Assembly: GCA_045113275.1 (NCBI GenBank) | Contig: JBGUIU010000323.1 | Span: forward strand, 10,458 to 74,457 | Direction of reading: 5' to 3' | DNA length: 64,000 nt | Source: UBA1181 sp045113275 | GTDB lineage: Bacteria > Bacteroidota > Bacteroidia > Bacteroidales > Paludibacteraceae | Notes under the pieces: generated by a model | The model's input: only the letters and a program-made list of their open reading frames with translations | Database searches by the model: none | What the model was told of the DNA's origin: nothing | Shown: one piece after another, positions 43,163 to 53,500 of the stretch | Layout: each line of letters begins with the position of its first letter | Position numbering within the stretch: the stretch's first letter is position 1 | Position numbers and translations under genes: made by a program

Positions 43163-46100
43163 ATGGGAGTACAATCAAATAAATATGATATGGATGCACT
43201 TAGAACTATAAATAAATTCACAAAAAATTTGAAATTTAAAAATTTGAAATTTAAAAATTTGAAATACATTATCTCCTTCTTTCTGTTTTTATTGGGGACT
43301 GAGGTGATTGAAGCTTCTGTTCTAATAACAGAGGTGATGACTTGTAATTTGTCATCCCATTTGGATCGAGGATCATGGAATTTCCCTGGGTATGTAGAGC
43401 TATACAATTCGGATTCTGTAGCAGTTTCTCTGAAAGGTTATGTCTTTGAACATCATAACAGAACCTCCAAGGGGAAGTATAAATATAAGTGGGATTGGAC
43501 TGTGTCGGAGGATGTAGAGATTCCTGCACAATCCTATGTGTTGCTGTATTTCGACAAGGATAGTTTGGTCTCTATGCATTCTTCTCGAAAATTGGACTCT
43601 GACGGAGGTATTATTTATTTGTGGGATGCAAATGAGAATTTGGTGGACATGATTACATATCAGCCAATGGTTGCCCATATTGCTTACGGTTTCGATTCGT
43701 TAGGAAGGGATGGGTATATGTTGCCAACTCCAGGTAAGGTTAATATGAGGACTTATGAAACTCTATCTGAAAGAGTGGACTCCCTATATTTTGATGGGGC
43801 GATACCTGGCATTCAAGAGAGTGAGGTGAGTGTCTCATTCAAATGTAATACGGAGCGTGTAAAAATTCATTATACAACGGATGGCTCGGACCCAACAGAG
43901 AATAGTCCACTTTTTGGCGATAGTGCTTTGATGTTGGATACTACGGTAACAATCAAGGCGAGAGCCTATTCGGATTCTTTATTGCCGAGTGAGATGCTTG
44001 TGGGAACTTTTATCTTTATGGATGAGTTTCACGCTTCATGTGGAGGTTTTTCAGTTCCAATAGTGTCTATTTCGATTGACGATAAATTCTATAATGATGA
44101 TTCGTTGGGTATTGCTGTTCGTGGTGTGAATGGAATAAAAGGAAATGGCACGTCATACCCTGCCAATTTCAATCAGGATTGGGATCGTGCAGCAGTATTT
44201 GAATATATCGTAGACGGAAAGCAGGTTTTGAGTGAGGAGGTCGAGGTTGGCATCTCGGGTGGAAATACGCGTACCTATACAGAAATACCTAAATCATTGA
44301 AAATTAAAACTGGGAAAAAAATTGGAAGTGGGAAGGACGTTTTTGATTATGAATTTTTCAAGGATAGAAGTGGGAAAAAATATGGTGCGGTAAAAATACG
44401 CGCGGGGGGAAATGCATATGATGCGTTCTCTTTAAGGTTTAGGGATGGTTATTTTCATTCTTTGGCTAGGGAGATGAACGTGGATTATCAGGCCTATCAA
44501 CCAGTTGCCTATTATTTGAACGGTAAATACCAGGGAATGATGGGCCTTAGAGAGCAATTGAATGAAGGGTATATCGTGTCAAATTATGGTTTAGAAGAGG
44601 ATGCATTGGACATGATTAAGACTCATGAGGTGAAGACTGGTGATAAGGTAGCTTATAATGCATTGGTTTCTTTCTTAGATAATAATGACCCTCAAGATTC
44701 ATCTTATTACGAGCAAGCTTCTCAAATGATGGACATGGAGGAGTATATTGACTATATGATAATCGAGCAGTTCTCGACAAATATTGACTGGCCAGGTAAC
44801 AATATTATGTGCTGGAGGGATCGAGAAAACGGCAAATTCAGATGGATTTTGTATGATATGGATGTTACGCTGGGATGTTCCAATAGTGATGTGTCTGTAG
44901 ATCCTATTAAATGGTGTACGGGTGAAGTTGAGGAGAGAACATGGGCTAATGATGAAAAGTGGAAGATTGTCATATTTAGCAATTTGATAAAGAATCCTAA
45001 ATTTCGGGAGCGATATTTAAATCGATGGTTGATGTATTTGGGAACTACCTTATCGAGTCAGAATATAAAATCTGTATATGATAGTCTTGCAACGGAGGTT
45101 TCTAATGAGTTCTGTGCTACTTTTGATGGCCTTTCGCCTCTCAGTTGTAATGGAAAAACCTTTTTGATGAAAAATGCTAGTGAACGAATTCAAACTATAT
45201 TGTCTTCGTTGGCTGAAAATTATGGATACAAATGGAATGTTGGTCTGAAGTTTTCATCAAACGTGGAGAATGTCCGGTTCGTTATGAATGGTGAGGTGGT
45301 CAACAAAACATCGTTTTCAGGTTATTATTTCAATGGAAAACGATTGAGGTTGGAGGCATATGCGCCTTCTAATTATAAGTTAAGTCGATGGGACTTAGCT
45401 TTTGTGGACACCTCTTATTCGGTAAATACGGAAGTATTAGACATTGTTTTGAAAAAGAGATGTTCCATAACTGCGGTATTTGAACCAATAGAGTGCCAAC
45501 GACCGACTGTGATCATCAACGAATTGTGTGCTTCGGCTGATAGTACGTCGGACGGACTTGTAGATGATTATGGGCTATATCCTGATTGGGTGGAGTTGTT
45601 TAATTATGGAGAAGATACCGTAAATGTCGCTGGACTCTATCTGACAGACAAGTTGACGAAGTTGACGAAATATCAGATTCCGTACTCGTATGAGAATACG
45701 AAGATAGCTCCTCATGACTATCTGATTGTATGGGCTGACGGAAAAACCTTTAGAGGGGCAATGCACACTAACTTTAAGTTGGAGAATGTCAAAGGTGCGC
45801 AGTTGGCATTGGTACAGGTGTGTGAGGATACAACATTGATTGATCAGGTCTCTTATGTGAAGATGCAGAGCAATGGGTCGTATGGTAGGGAAAATGATGG
45901 GGCAGAGAACTGGAGGGTGTTTGTGCCAATGTTAGATTCCTTGTCAGAAGGTGATGTCTCTTTTGTCACACCAATGATGGAGAATGGGTCGAGAAACGCA
46001 TTTACGTTGTCTTGCCCAACGTTGGATTCTGTGGTAAAGATCTATGATGGAGAACCTTTGGCTTATGAAGTTATGACACATAGTGCTTATCATGAAGATG

Positions 46101-46468
46101 AGGCTGTGGTTGAATATAGTGTCGATAGTGGTGCGAACTGGAGTACTGTAGTTCCTGAAATCGTGGATAAGGGTTCTTTGTATGTTAATGTGCGTGCGAC
46201 ACATCCTAAATACGATACAATAGAGTGTGAATATATATTATACGTAAAAAAGCCTGATGTAGAAAATACATTGACTAAACTTTTGACTGCGAATGATGAG
46301 GAAATGCAAGGAGATGAATTTAGAATTTATGACATCCAAGGTAGACTAGTAAGGAAATCTAATACATTGGATGGATTGTGTGATGGTTTGTTTGGTGTTT
46401 ATTTTATAAGTGTTTTGAAAGAGACAGAAAGCTTGTCTTATTATCGAGTTTTTTTAAAAAAAGAATAG
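43163..46468 (+). CDS. CotH-kinase/lamin-tail surface protein with T9SS tail (1)
   Basis: 1101 residues. Order: N-terminal signal segment (35-50) preceded by a repeat-expanded basic region; lamin-tail domain (about 53-190, with FPGYVELYNSDSVAVSLKGY); chitobiase-type domain (about 225-290, IHYTTDGSDPTENSP); CotH kinase domain (about 330-690). The CotH domain holds NIDWPGNNIMCWRD and metal-site DMDVTLG (Asp565, Asp567). A second lamin-tail domain (about 835-975), a YDGEPL repeat and a T9SS type A tail from about 1050 follow. CotH proteins phosphorylate proteins in spores; their role in Bacteroidetes is unknown. Start could be 43163 or 43190. Confidence 0.83.
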   Translation: MGVQSNKYDMDALRTINKFTKNLKFKNLKFKNLKYIISFFLFLLGTEVIEASVLITEVMTCNLSSHLDRGSWNFPGYVELYNSDSVAVSLKGYVFEHHNRTSKGKYKYKWDWTVSEDVEIPAQSYVLLYFDKDSLVSMHSSRKLDSDGGIIYLWDANENLVDMITYQPMVAHIAYGFDSLGRDGYMLPTPGKVNMRTYETLSERVDSLYFDGAIPGIQESEVSVSFKCNTERVKIHYTTDGSDPTENSPLFGDSALMLDTTVTIKARAYSDSLLPSEMLVGTFIFMDEFHASCGGFSVPIVSISIDDKFYNDDSLGIAVRGVNGIKGNGTSYPANFNQDWDRAAVFEYIVDGKQVLSEEVEVGISGGNTRTYTEIPKSLKIKTGKKIGSGKDVFDYEFFKDRSGKKYGAVKIRAGGNAYDAFSLRFRDGYFHSLAREMNVDYQAYQPVAYYLNGKYQGMMGLREQLNEGYIVSNYGLEEDALDMIKTHEVKTGDKVAYNALVSFLDNNDPQDSSYYEQASQMMDMEEYIDYMIIEQFSTNIDWPGNNIMCWRDRENGKFRWILYDMDVTLGCSNSDVSVDPIKWCTGEVEERTWANDEKWKIVIFSNLIKNPKFRERYLNRWLMYLGTTLSSQNIKSVYDSLATEVSNEFCATFDGLSPLSCNGKTFLMKNASERIQTILSSLAENYGYKWNVGLKFSSNVENVRFVMNGEVVNKTSFSGYYFNGKRLRLEAYAPSNYKLSRWDLAFVDTSYSVNTEVLDIVLKKRCSITAVFEPIECQRPTVIINELCASADSTSDGLVDDYGLYPDWVELFNYGEDTVNVAGLYLTDKLTKLTKYQIPYSYENTKIAPHDYLIVWADGKTFRGAMHTNFKLENVKGAQLALVQVCEDTTLIDQVSYVKMQSNGSYGRENDGAENWRVFVPMLDSLSEGDVSFVTPMMENGSRNAFTLSCPTLDSVVKIYDGEPLAYEVMTHSAYHEDEAVVEYSVDSGANWSTVVPEIVDKGSLYVNVRATHPKYDTIECEYILYVKKPDVENTLTKLLTANDEEMQGDEFRIYDIQGRLVRKSNTLDGLCDGLFGVYFISVLKETESLSYYRVFLKKE
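43223..43265 (+). repeat. 15-base tandem repeat inside the CotH-like gene
   Basis: The unit GAAATTTAAAAATTT occurs twice in full (43231-43245, 43246-43260), flanked by partial copies on both sides. In frame it encodes repeats of NLKFK just before the signal-peptide core. Length changes by slippage would alter the N-terminal charge by whole units without a frameshift. Confidence 0.85.
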
Positions 46469-46472
46469 AGAA

Positions 46473-47495
46473 ATGAATTTCAGATATCAATCTCTATATG
46501 GGTTGCGTGCTGTAGCTGCAATCGGAATCGTTATGATGCATGTTTTGAGCAATCTTAGTGTGAAATTGACTATAGAGCCATTGCGTTCAATAATTAATCC
46601 CTTTACTAATTTTACGTTTTTATTCATGATTGTTAGCGCATTTGGAATGTGTTGTGGTTATTATGAGAAATTCAAGCAAGGGAATATAAATCTAAACTCG
46701 TTTTATAAGAAACGTTATATTAGAATTTTACCATTTTTTGCGTTGCTTGTTTTGATAGATTTGGCAATTAACCCGTCAGTCTCTGAATTGTATGAGTGTT
46801 TTGCGAATTTAACTTTGGCTTTTGGCTTATTACCTAATGCAGGCATCTCAGTGATTGGAGTTGGTTGGTTTTTGGGTGTTGTCTTTGTCTTTTATATGAT
46901 ATTCCCGTTTTTTGTCTTCTTGATGGATAACAAAAGACGAGCTTGGTTTGTGTTGATGGTGGCTGTGTTGCTTCATTTCTTAGCTATTGGCTATTTCTCT
47001 CGTCCAGAGTTGATGGTCAGTCCTGTCGGCAAGTGGAATATTGTATATTCATTTCCTTTTTTCGTGGCTGGAGGTTTGATTTTCTTGTATAGACAGAGTG
47101 CCCAAAACATGCTAAATCACACAAAATGGCTCCCTTTATTGTTGCTTTCTCTTGCAATCGTTGGATATTATGCATTGCCATCTATTCATCTTTTTTCGGA
47201 ACTGTTTCTTTTTTCTGTTGCTGTACTTTATGCGATTTCAAGATTGGAGAAAAAAGGTTTTCTTAATAATTCGGTTATGACTTTTATTAGCAATATCTCA
47301 ATGGAAATCTACTTGTCTCATATGCTTTTCTATAGGGCTGTGGAGATGTTGCATTTGGAAAAATATATATTGAATGGCTACATGTTGTTTGTTCTTTCTT
47401 TCTTGATGACATTTGTGGGAGCTATGTTTTTTTCCTTTGCTTGGAAAAAATTTATAGAGCCTTGTCTCTTGTCGTTGATAGACCATTTCCTGTAG
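46473..47495 (+). CDS. Acyltransferase family 3 membrane protein (O-acetylase) 2
   Basis: 340 residues, about ten transmembrane segments. The opening FRYQSLYGLRAVAAIGIVMMHVLSNL has the Arg-Ala and His pattern of the family, with SFYKKRYIRILPFFALLVLIDLA and VGWFLGVVFVFYMIFPFFV further on. It begins 4 bases after the CotH-like gene and is the last gene before a terminator, so it probably ends the long upxY-led operon. Confidence 0.87.
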   Translation: MNFRYQSLYGLRAVAAIGIVMMHVLSNLSVKLTIEPLRSIINPFTNFTFLFMIVSAFGMCCGYYEKFKQGNINLNSFYKKRYIRILPFFALLVLIDLAINPSVSELYECFANLTLAFGLLPNAGISVIGVGWFLGVVFVFYMIFPFFVFLMDNKRRAWFVLMVAVLLHFLAIGYFSRPELMVSPVGKWNIVYSFPFFVAGGLIFLYRQSAQNMLNHTKWLPLLLLSLAIVGYYALPSIHLFSELFLFSVAVLYAISRLEKKGFLNNSVMTFISNISMEIYLSHMLFYRAVEMLHLEKYILNGYMLFVLSFLMTFVGAMFFSFAWKKFIEPCLLSLIDHFL

Positions 47496-47580
47496 CTGAA
47501 ACTATTATTACAGGGAATTAATAGGACGGAGTTCTGTAAATTTACCATTAAATAATCACTTAACATATTTCGTTGACTTT

Positions 47581-47614
47581 AGAGCAGGAATTTCTTTTAT
47601 CTGCTCTATTTTTT
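47581..47614 (+). terminator. Intrinsic terminator ending the long capsule operon
   Basis: AGAGCAG (47581-47587) pairs with CTGCTCT (47601-47607), followed by ATTTTTT. It lies 85 bases after the acyltransferase stop and just ahead of the next promoter. Confidence 0.75.
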
Positions 47615-47617
47615 ATT

Positions 47618-47625
47618 TACCTTTG
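47618..47625 (+). promoter_or_regulatory. -7 box of the radical SAM gene
   Basis: TACCTTTG matches TAnnTTTG, immediately downstream of the terminator and 56 bases before the ATG at 47682. A T-rich -33 area lies around 47594. Confidence 0.55.
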
Positions 47626-47681
47626 CAAAGGGTGAATTGGAATTTTTTTATTCACGCCGTGATGTTAATAGATGGTTGTAT

Positions 47682-48869
47682 ATGGCTGAAAAAAAATTAA
47701 ACGGAACAGTAATAGTCACATATCGCTGCAATGCGCGTTGCTCGATGTGTAATCGATATAAGGCGCCTTCTAAGGTGGATGAGGAAATCTCATTAGATAC
47801 AATAAAGAAACTGCCCAAGATGTATTTCACTAACATTACGGGTGGTGAACCGTTTATCCGTACGGATTTGAAAGATATTGTCAGGGAGTTGTATAAACTG
47901 AGTGATAGAATTGTCATCTCCACCAATGGCTTTTTCACGGATCGTATCATTGACTTGTGCAAGGAGTTCCCTCAAATAGGTATCCGTATTTCCATAGAAG
48001 GATTGGAACAGACCAATAATGAAATACGTGGTTTGAACGATGGCTATCAGCGCGGATATACGACATTGAAGAAACTTCGTGAGATGGGTATGAAGGATGT
48101 GGGATTTGGTATGACTGTTCAGGACAAGAATGCACCCGATCTCGTTCCTTTGTATGAAATATCTAATGAGATGGGAATGGAGTTCGCGACGGCATCATTG
48201 CATAACTCCTTCTACTTCGTAGAGGCAAAAAATATCATTCATGACCGTCCGATGGTGGCGAAAAACTTTGAGAACCTGGTGAATGAGTTGTTGAAGTCTA
48301 ATTCGCCAAAGAAATGGTTCAGAGCATATTTCAACCACGGTCTGATTAATTATATCTATGGGCAGAAACGTCTTCTGCCGTGTGATATGTCGTTCGACAC
48401 CTTCTTTATTGATCCTTACGGAGATGTGATGCCTTGTAATGGAACGAAGGACAAAGAGGTGATGGGTAATCTCAACCTTCAGACATGGGATGAACTATGG
48501 AATTCAAAAGAGGCAGAGCAAGTACGTAAAAAGGTGCGTTGCTGTAGTCGAAATTGTTGGATGATTGGCTCTGTGAGCCCTGCCATGCATAAATATATCT
48601 CGACTCCGCTACTATGGGTGGCGAAGCATAAGTTGAAATCGTTGGTCGGAATGAAATACTCAATGTATGAGAATCCAATATGTTGTGAGTATCGTGATGG
48701 TAAAGTTACCAAGGAGGATTTGGATAAACTCTCAACATGTGATATGAATGCTGTCGTTAATGATGGACTTTCGGAAGATAGCAAAAATGCATTGAAGGGG
48801 AAAAGAGGTGAGGATATTGTGAATGAAGATGTGATGTCTCAGGGATATGAAAAAACGGAGGTTAAATGA
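47682..48869 (+). CDS. Radical SAM/SPASM-type protein
   Basis: 395 residues from ATG 47682; the upstream TTG frame overlaps the promoter. The radical SAM cluster motif is CNARCSMC with Cys16, Cys20 and Cys23; NITGGEPFIRTDL is the GGE motif. A C-terminal cysteine-rich segment (PCDMSF, DVMPCNG, then RCCSRNCW) resembles a SPASM/twitch auxiliary-cluster region. SPASM proteins modify peptides or small molecules. It has its own promoter inside the polysaccharide region, between an acyltransferase and a nucleotide-sugar epimerase. Substrate unknown. Confidence 0.85.
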   Translation: MAEKKLNGTVIVTYRCNARCSMCNRYKAPSKVDEEISLDTIKKLPKMYFTNITGGEPFIRTDLKDIVRELYKLSDRIVISTNGFFTDRIIDLCKEFPQIGIRISIEGLEQTNNEIRGLNDGYQRGYTTLKKLREMGMKDVGFGMTVQDKNAPDLVPLYEISNEMGMEFATASLHNSFYFVEAKNIIHDRPMVAKNFENLVNELLKSNSPKKWFRAYFNHGLINYIYGQKRLLPCDMSFDTFFIDPYGDVMPCNGTKDKEVMGNLNLQTWDELWNSKEAEQVRKKVRCCSRNCWMIGSVSPAMHKYISTPLLWVAKHKLKSLVGMKYSMYENPICCEYRDGKVTKEDLDKLSTCDMNAVVNDGLSEDSKNALKGKRGEDIVNEDVMSQGYEKTEVK

Positions 48870-48879
48870 TCCGTCCACA

Positions 48880-48907
48880 GTAGAGACGCAATGCATTGCG
48901 TCTCTAC
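48880..48907. repeat. 28-bp perfect palindrome (GTAGAGACG type)
   Basis: Arm GTAGAGACGCAATG is followed directly by its exact reverse complement. It begins 10 bases after the radical SAM stop. No T tract follows, so it is more like a dispersed palindromic element than a terminator. Palindromes starting GTAGAGACG are, from memory, dispersed repeats in cyanobacterial and some Bacteroidetes genomes. Confidence 0.8.
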
Positions 48908-48973
48908 AAAAATAAAATCGAAACGAATTTTTCGAGATTTTTTTTAATAGAACCAACCTTATACAACACGATT

Positions 48974-50041
48974 TTAATAAAAAGACGCATACCACTCAGC
49001 AAAGCGTCTTAATCCAACTCTTAGTGGAGTCGTTGGCTTAAACCCAAAATCCTGTTCCAATTCAGATGTGTCGGCATATGTAATGGGAACATCTCCTTTT
49101 TGCATGGGTACAAGCTGTTTGTGAGATTCGAAATCAAAGTCAGAAGGCAAAACCCCAGCACGCACTAATTCTTCTTGTAGAATATCAACAAAATCAAGAA
49201 GATTCTCAGGGTGGTTGTTTCCAATATTATAAATCTTGTAAGGAGCTTTTAACAACCCATCATCTCCGATGACCTTCTCGGGCGCATGATGAATAACTCG
49301 ATAGATACCCTCTACAATATCATCAATATAGGTGAAATCTCTCTTGCAATTACCATAGTTGAAAATCTTAATGATCTCACCTCGTTTTAATTTATCGGTA
49401 AAACTAAAGTATGCCATATCCGGGCGACCGCATGGCCCATATACGGTAAAGAACCTTAAACCTGTTGATGGTATACCATATAACTTTGAGTAGGCATGAG
49501 CGAAGAGCTCATTGCTTTTTTTGGTAGCGGCATATAAGCTAACTGGAGTATCCACTTTATCGTCTGTGGAATAAGGAATTTTCGTATTCCCTCCATATAC
49601 GGAAGAGGATGACGCGTAAACTAAGTGGGCTACTCCCTCTGTTCCTGAGTCATACGAATGTCGACAAGCCTCCAATATGTTAAAGAATCCAATCACATTG
49701 GACTCTATGTAACTTTGCGGAGATGAAATGCTATATCGAACACCTGCCTGTGCTGCAAGATTTACTACCACATAGGGATTAAATGTATGGAACAAGGAAT
49801 CCACAAATGACTTATCTGCAATGTTTCCTTCCTTAAAAAGGAAATTAGAGTATTGTTTCAAAGTAGATAATCGCTCTTGCTTTAAACGAACGTCATAATA
49901 ATCATTTAAGGAATCAATTCCTATGATTGTTAAATCTGGCATTCTTGATAATAGATTTTTCGCCAAATTGCTGCCAATAAATCCAGCAACCCCGGTCAAC
50001 AACAAACGTTTTCCTCTCAAATCTATATTATTACAAAGCAT
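48974..50041 (-). CDS. NAD-dependent epimerase, UDP-glucuronate 4-epimerase-like
   Basis: 355 residues of the extended SDR epimerase family: nucleotide motif GVAGFIG (17-23), NLAAQAGVRYSI, YASSSSVYGGN, and catalytic SLYAATKKSN. The AAQAGVRYS segment is characteristic of UDP-glucuronate 4-epimerases. With the UDP-glucose dehydrogenase at 17559 it could supply UDP-galacturonate. It is the only minus-strand gene in the capsule region, with two tandem TACTTTTG boxes upstream, so it is expressed separately from the upxY operon. Confidence 0.88.
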   Translation of the reverse strand: MLCNNIDLRGKRLLLTGVAGFIGSNLAKNLLSRMPDLTIIGIDSLNDYYDVRLKQERLSTLKQYSNFLFKEGNIADKSFVDSLFHTFNPYVVVNLAAQAGVRYSISSPQSYIESNVIGFFNILEACRHSYDSGTEGVAHLVYASSSSVYGGNTKIPYSTDDKVDTPVSLYAATKKSNELFAHAYSKLYGIPSTGLRFFTVYGPCGRPDMAYFSFTDKLKRGEIIKIFNYGNCKRDFTYIDDIVEGIYRVIHHAPEKVIGDDGLLKAPYKIYNIGNNHPENLLDFVDILQEELVRAGVLPSDFDFESHKQLVPMQKGDVPITYADTSELEQDFGFKPTTPLRVGLRRFAEWYASFY

Positions 50042-50225
50042 TTTTTTGTCATTTATGGTACATATACAATATCTTCTCCTCTTTCTTATTGGATGCCTTG
50101 TTTACACGTCATGCTGTGTACTACAACAATAGGTTACGATTGCGATTTTATTTGATTTCTTGCCATAACCTACTTGTTTGCATCATGGCGAGAAGAGAAA
50201 AATAGTCCTAATTCCGCCTTTTCTG

Positions 50226-50259
50226 CAAAAGTACATAAAAAATGTAGACTGCAAAAGTA
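50226..50259 (-). promoter_or_regulatory. Tandem -7 boxes of the epimerase gene
   Basis: Minus-strand TACTTTTG occurs twice, at 50226-50233 and 50252-50259. The TTTTG of the upstream copy is 18 bases from the downstream copy and can act as its -33 element. Confidence 0.55.
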
Positions 50260-50354
50260 TAATATTGGCATTTTTATGAAAACGAGGTGTTGTTTTCAAC
50301 TCTGATGATTTGAGAAATCCTGTTGAAGGAAGTGCATTTGTCAGAATTAATTCG

Positions 50355-50362
50355 TACCTTTG
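50355..50362 (+). promoter_or_regulatory. -7 box of the second CotH-like gene
   Basis: TACCTTTG matches TAnnTTTG; the nearest TTTG (50337-50340) is only 14 bases upstream, so the -33 is uncertain. Confidence 0.45.
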
Positions 50363-50514
50363 TCGACTATAACGTAACTTCCTTTTACAAAAAAATGGTG
50401 ATTGAAAAATTTTGAATATTGACATGATAAATTTTCTTAGTAACCATTGTTGCTTAGAATTTTTATTGAATTGTTTATATAGGACATTTGTGCTCACTAA
50501 CAACGAACGAGTTT

Positions 50515-53500
50515 ATGAATAGAAATAGATTTTTGCTTTTGTTTTTTACCCTAATAACTTATGAACTTACATATTCTCTTCAAATCAATGAGGTTATGCA
50601 ATCTGATTTGCATTCTGTCATTGATGATTTGAATGAAATTCCAGATTCTTGGGTTGAATTGTATAATGAAACGTCGTCTCCTATTAATCTGAAAGGATAT
50701 GCTATTGGTCAGACATCTCAATATTCAAGTTCATATGTTATCCAAGATTCGTTAATAATAGAATCCAATGGATATGTACTATTGTATTGTGACAAAGAAA
50801 ATAAGGGAGTTCATACGAATTTTAGATTGAATAGTGATGAATATGGTGAATTGTATTTGTTCGATAGCACTTCAAATATTGTCGATTTCCTTGCTATTCC
50901 GGCTATGCCTGCACCGGATATTTCATACGGGAAAATAAAGGAGACTGATACATGGTCGTATTTTAGGGAGGCGTCGCCAAATCGTTCAAATGATGGGGTT
51001 TACTCTGATTATGTCTTGTCAAAAGTGAAGTTTTCAAAAAAAGGTGGTGTATATACCGAACCAATTGTCCTTAAATTGAGTTTGGATAAAGATGACGAAG
51101 AGTTGTCTGGTAAAGTGCAGATTAGATATACGATTGATGGTTCAGAGCCGTCTGATAGTAGTGCTCTTTTCCCTGATTCATTATTTATAGATAAAACAGT
51201 CGTGATACGGGCGAAAACATTTTCAGATAGTTTAATAAGCAAACCATCTAAAACACAGAGCTATATTTTCTTAAACAGGAAGATGACATTGCCTGTTTTT
51301 TCAATTGTTGTTGATAGCTCTTATTTATGGGATGATGAAATAGGTATATTAGCTGATGGTACGTACCATCAAAACCATCCAGAAAAGAAACCTGAGTATG
51401 TGAAGAAAGGAAAAGATACAACTAATTTTACTTTTTCGTGGAAAAGACCTATCAATGTAGAGTACTTTAGTAAGCCTAATTCAGAATCAGAGATTAATCA
51501 AATATGTGAAATGAATTTGGGAGGTCGAGCTTCACGCTTTCAAGAAAGAAAATCTTTTGTTTTACATGCAAATAAACGTTTTGGCACTAAACGTTTTTCG
51601 GGTTCATTTTGGGATGAAAAACCTAATGTGACAAAAGAGAAAACTTTGTATTTGAGAAATGGAGGGGGAGACTTCCCTAGGGCTCAGATTAGAGATGGAT
51701 TGGAACAACAATCATTTGCAAAACATGTTGATTTAGATTGGCAGGCTTTTCAAACTGTTATCGTTTATGTTAATGGTGTTTATTGGGGATTGTTGAATTT
51801 GAGAGAGAAGGCAACGGAAGATTATGTTTGGGCTAATTATAATCATATAGAGAATATTGATTACGTGAAAAACCATTCATTAGATTATGGAGATCCAACG
51901 GAATGGAACAGATTTGTAAAATTATACTCGTCAGATACAACATCTTATGAGACTATGTGTAAGGAACTTGATGTGAATGAATTCTTGAATTATTTCGCAT
52001 TGGAGTCATTGTATAATAATATTGATTTTCCAGGAAATAATAATAAGTGTTGGAGACAGCAAGGGAGTGGACATAAGTGGAGATTCTTAGCATGTGATTT
52101 AGATTATACAATGGGATTGACAAATTTGGTTTCGTATGATTTTGCATATTTAAATTATATTTTAAGAGTCAGCCCGTACGAATCTGCAATGGGTCAAAAT
52201 ACAAAGAAAGGTTCTATGTTGTTTCAAAAAATGATGACATACGAGGTGTTTAAGAATGCCTACATTGATAGAATGTCTGTGTATATGGCCACATTTGTAT
52301 CTCCAGCAAATTTTAACAAGGAATTGCAAACATTTGTTGATGAAGTGAAAGAGGAAGCACCATATTATTTTGTTGATGTGTTGAATCGAAGCACTAATAG
52401 TTTTGAAAATGCTTGTAATTATATGAAAATATGGATGAAGGATAGAGTTCCTTTTATGTACAAACATATTGGTGAATTTTTTTCATTGGGCGAACCGATA
52501 TCACTGAAAATAAAAAATGAAGGCTCTAAAGATTCAATATTTTTTAATGATATACCTCTGTATGAAAACTCATTTGATGGAAGTTACTACGCTAATAGAC
52601 AGATTAGATTAACACAAAAAAATGTTTCCAATTCATGGTCTGTTAAATATTCAATGCAGGGGGATTCTATTGTTTATGAATACTTCCCCAAAATTGATAC
52701 GTTGTTTTATTCTATTCCTGATGGGGCTTCTAATGTGGTGATAAAAAACGGATTAGCGTCTTCTTTGACATATCCGAAAAAAGCAGAATGTGTAAAAGTG
52801 TATGATGGGAAGCCATTGTGTCCTACGATAAAAGTGAAGGATAACAATATAAAGATTTTGTATAGTATTGATGGAGGAGAAAACTGGATGGCAGATGCTC
52901 CTAGTATTACAAATAGGGGTGTCTTAGATGTAAAGGTAAAGAGCATTTTCCCAGGTGCTGATGTGATTGAATATGAATATGTTTTGGAAATAACAGCAGC
53001 TGAGATAGAGTTGCATTGTCCATCTGCTGATTCTACATCCAAGGTTTATGATGGCCAACCTATGAAATTCGATGTCAAAGCATTGGGAGTAGAGTCCACC
53101 GATACCATAATAGTTGAATATAGTGTAGATAGTTGTTTGTCATGGAGTGCCGATGTGCCAGAAATTACTGATAAGGGAGAATTGGAAGTGAAAGTTCGTG
53201 CGAATCATCCAAATTATGATTCGGCGAGATGTAACTATAAAATGACAGTAACGGAGGCTCCGCTATCTGTTGCCTGGAGAAATGAAAATTTTGAAAATCT
53301 AATTGATGGGGAAGAAACAGTAGACCCTTTGGTGATTGTAGAAGGTGCATATGATAGAGATCAGATAACAATTGAATATAGTATTGATGGGGGAATTGTT
53401 TGGACTACTGATGTTAATGCCCTTAAACAAGCAACGGATTCTGTTCTGGTAAGGGCTATTCATCCAAACTACGAAATCGCAGAGTGTAAATACTTAGTGC

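Larger units (their letters stand above)
50042..50514. other. Divergent intergenic region with promoters on both strands
   Basis: 473 bases without a convincing gene. It holds two minus-strand TAnnTTTG boxes (50226-50233, 50252-50259) for the epimerase and one plus-strand box (50355-50362) for the second CotH-like gene, leaving a plus-strand leader of about 145 bases. No strong hairpin or repeat beyond the box duplication CTGCAAAAGTA (50223 and 50249) was seen. Confidence 0.55.

Noticed and set aside
50183..50503. 106-codon minus-strand frame upstream of the epimerase
   Set aside because: It runs through the epimerase promoter boxes and the leader of the second CotH-like gene and shows no domain or signal-peptide pattern.
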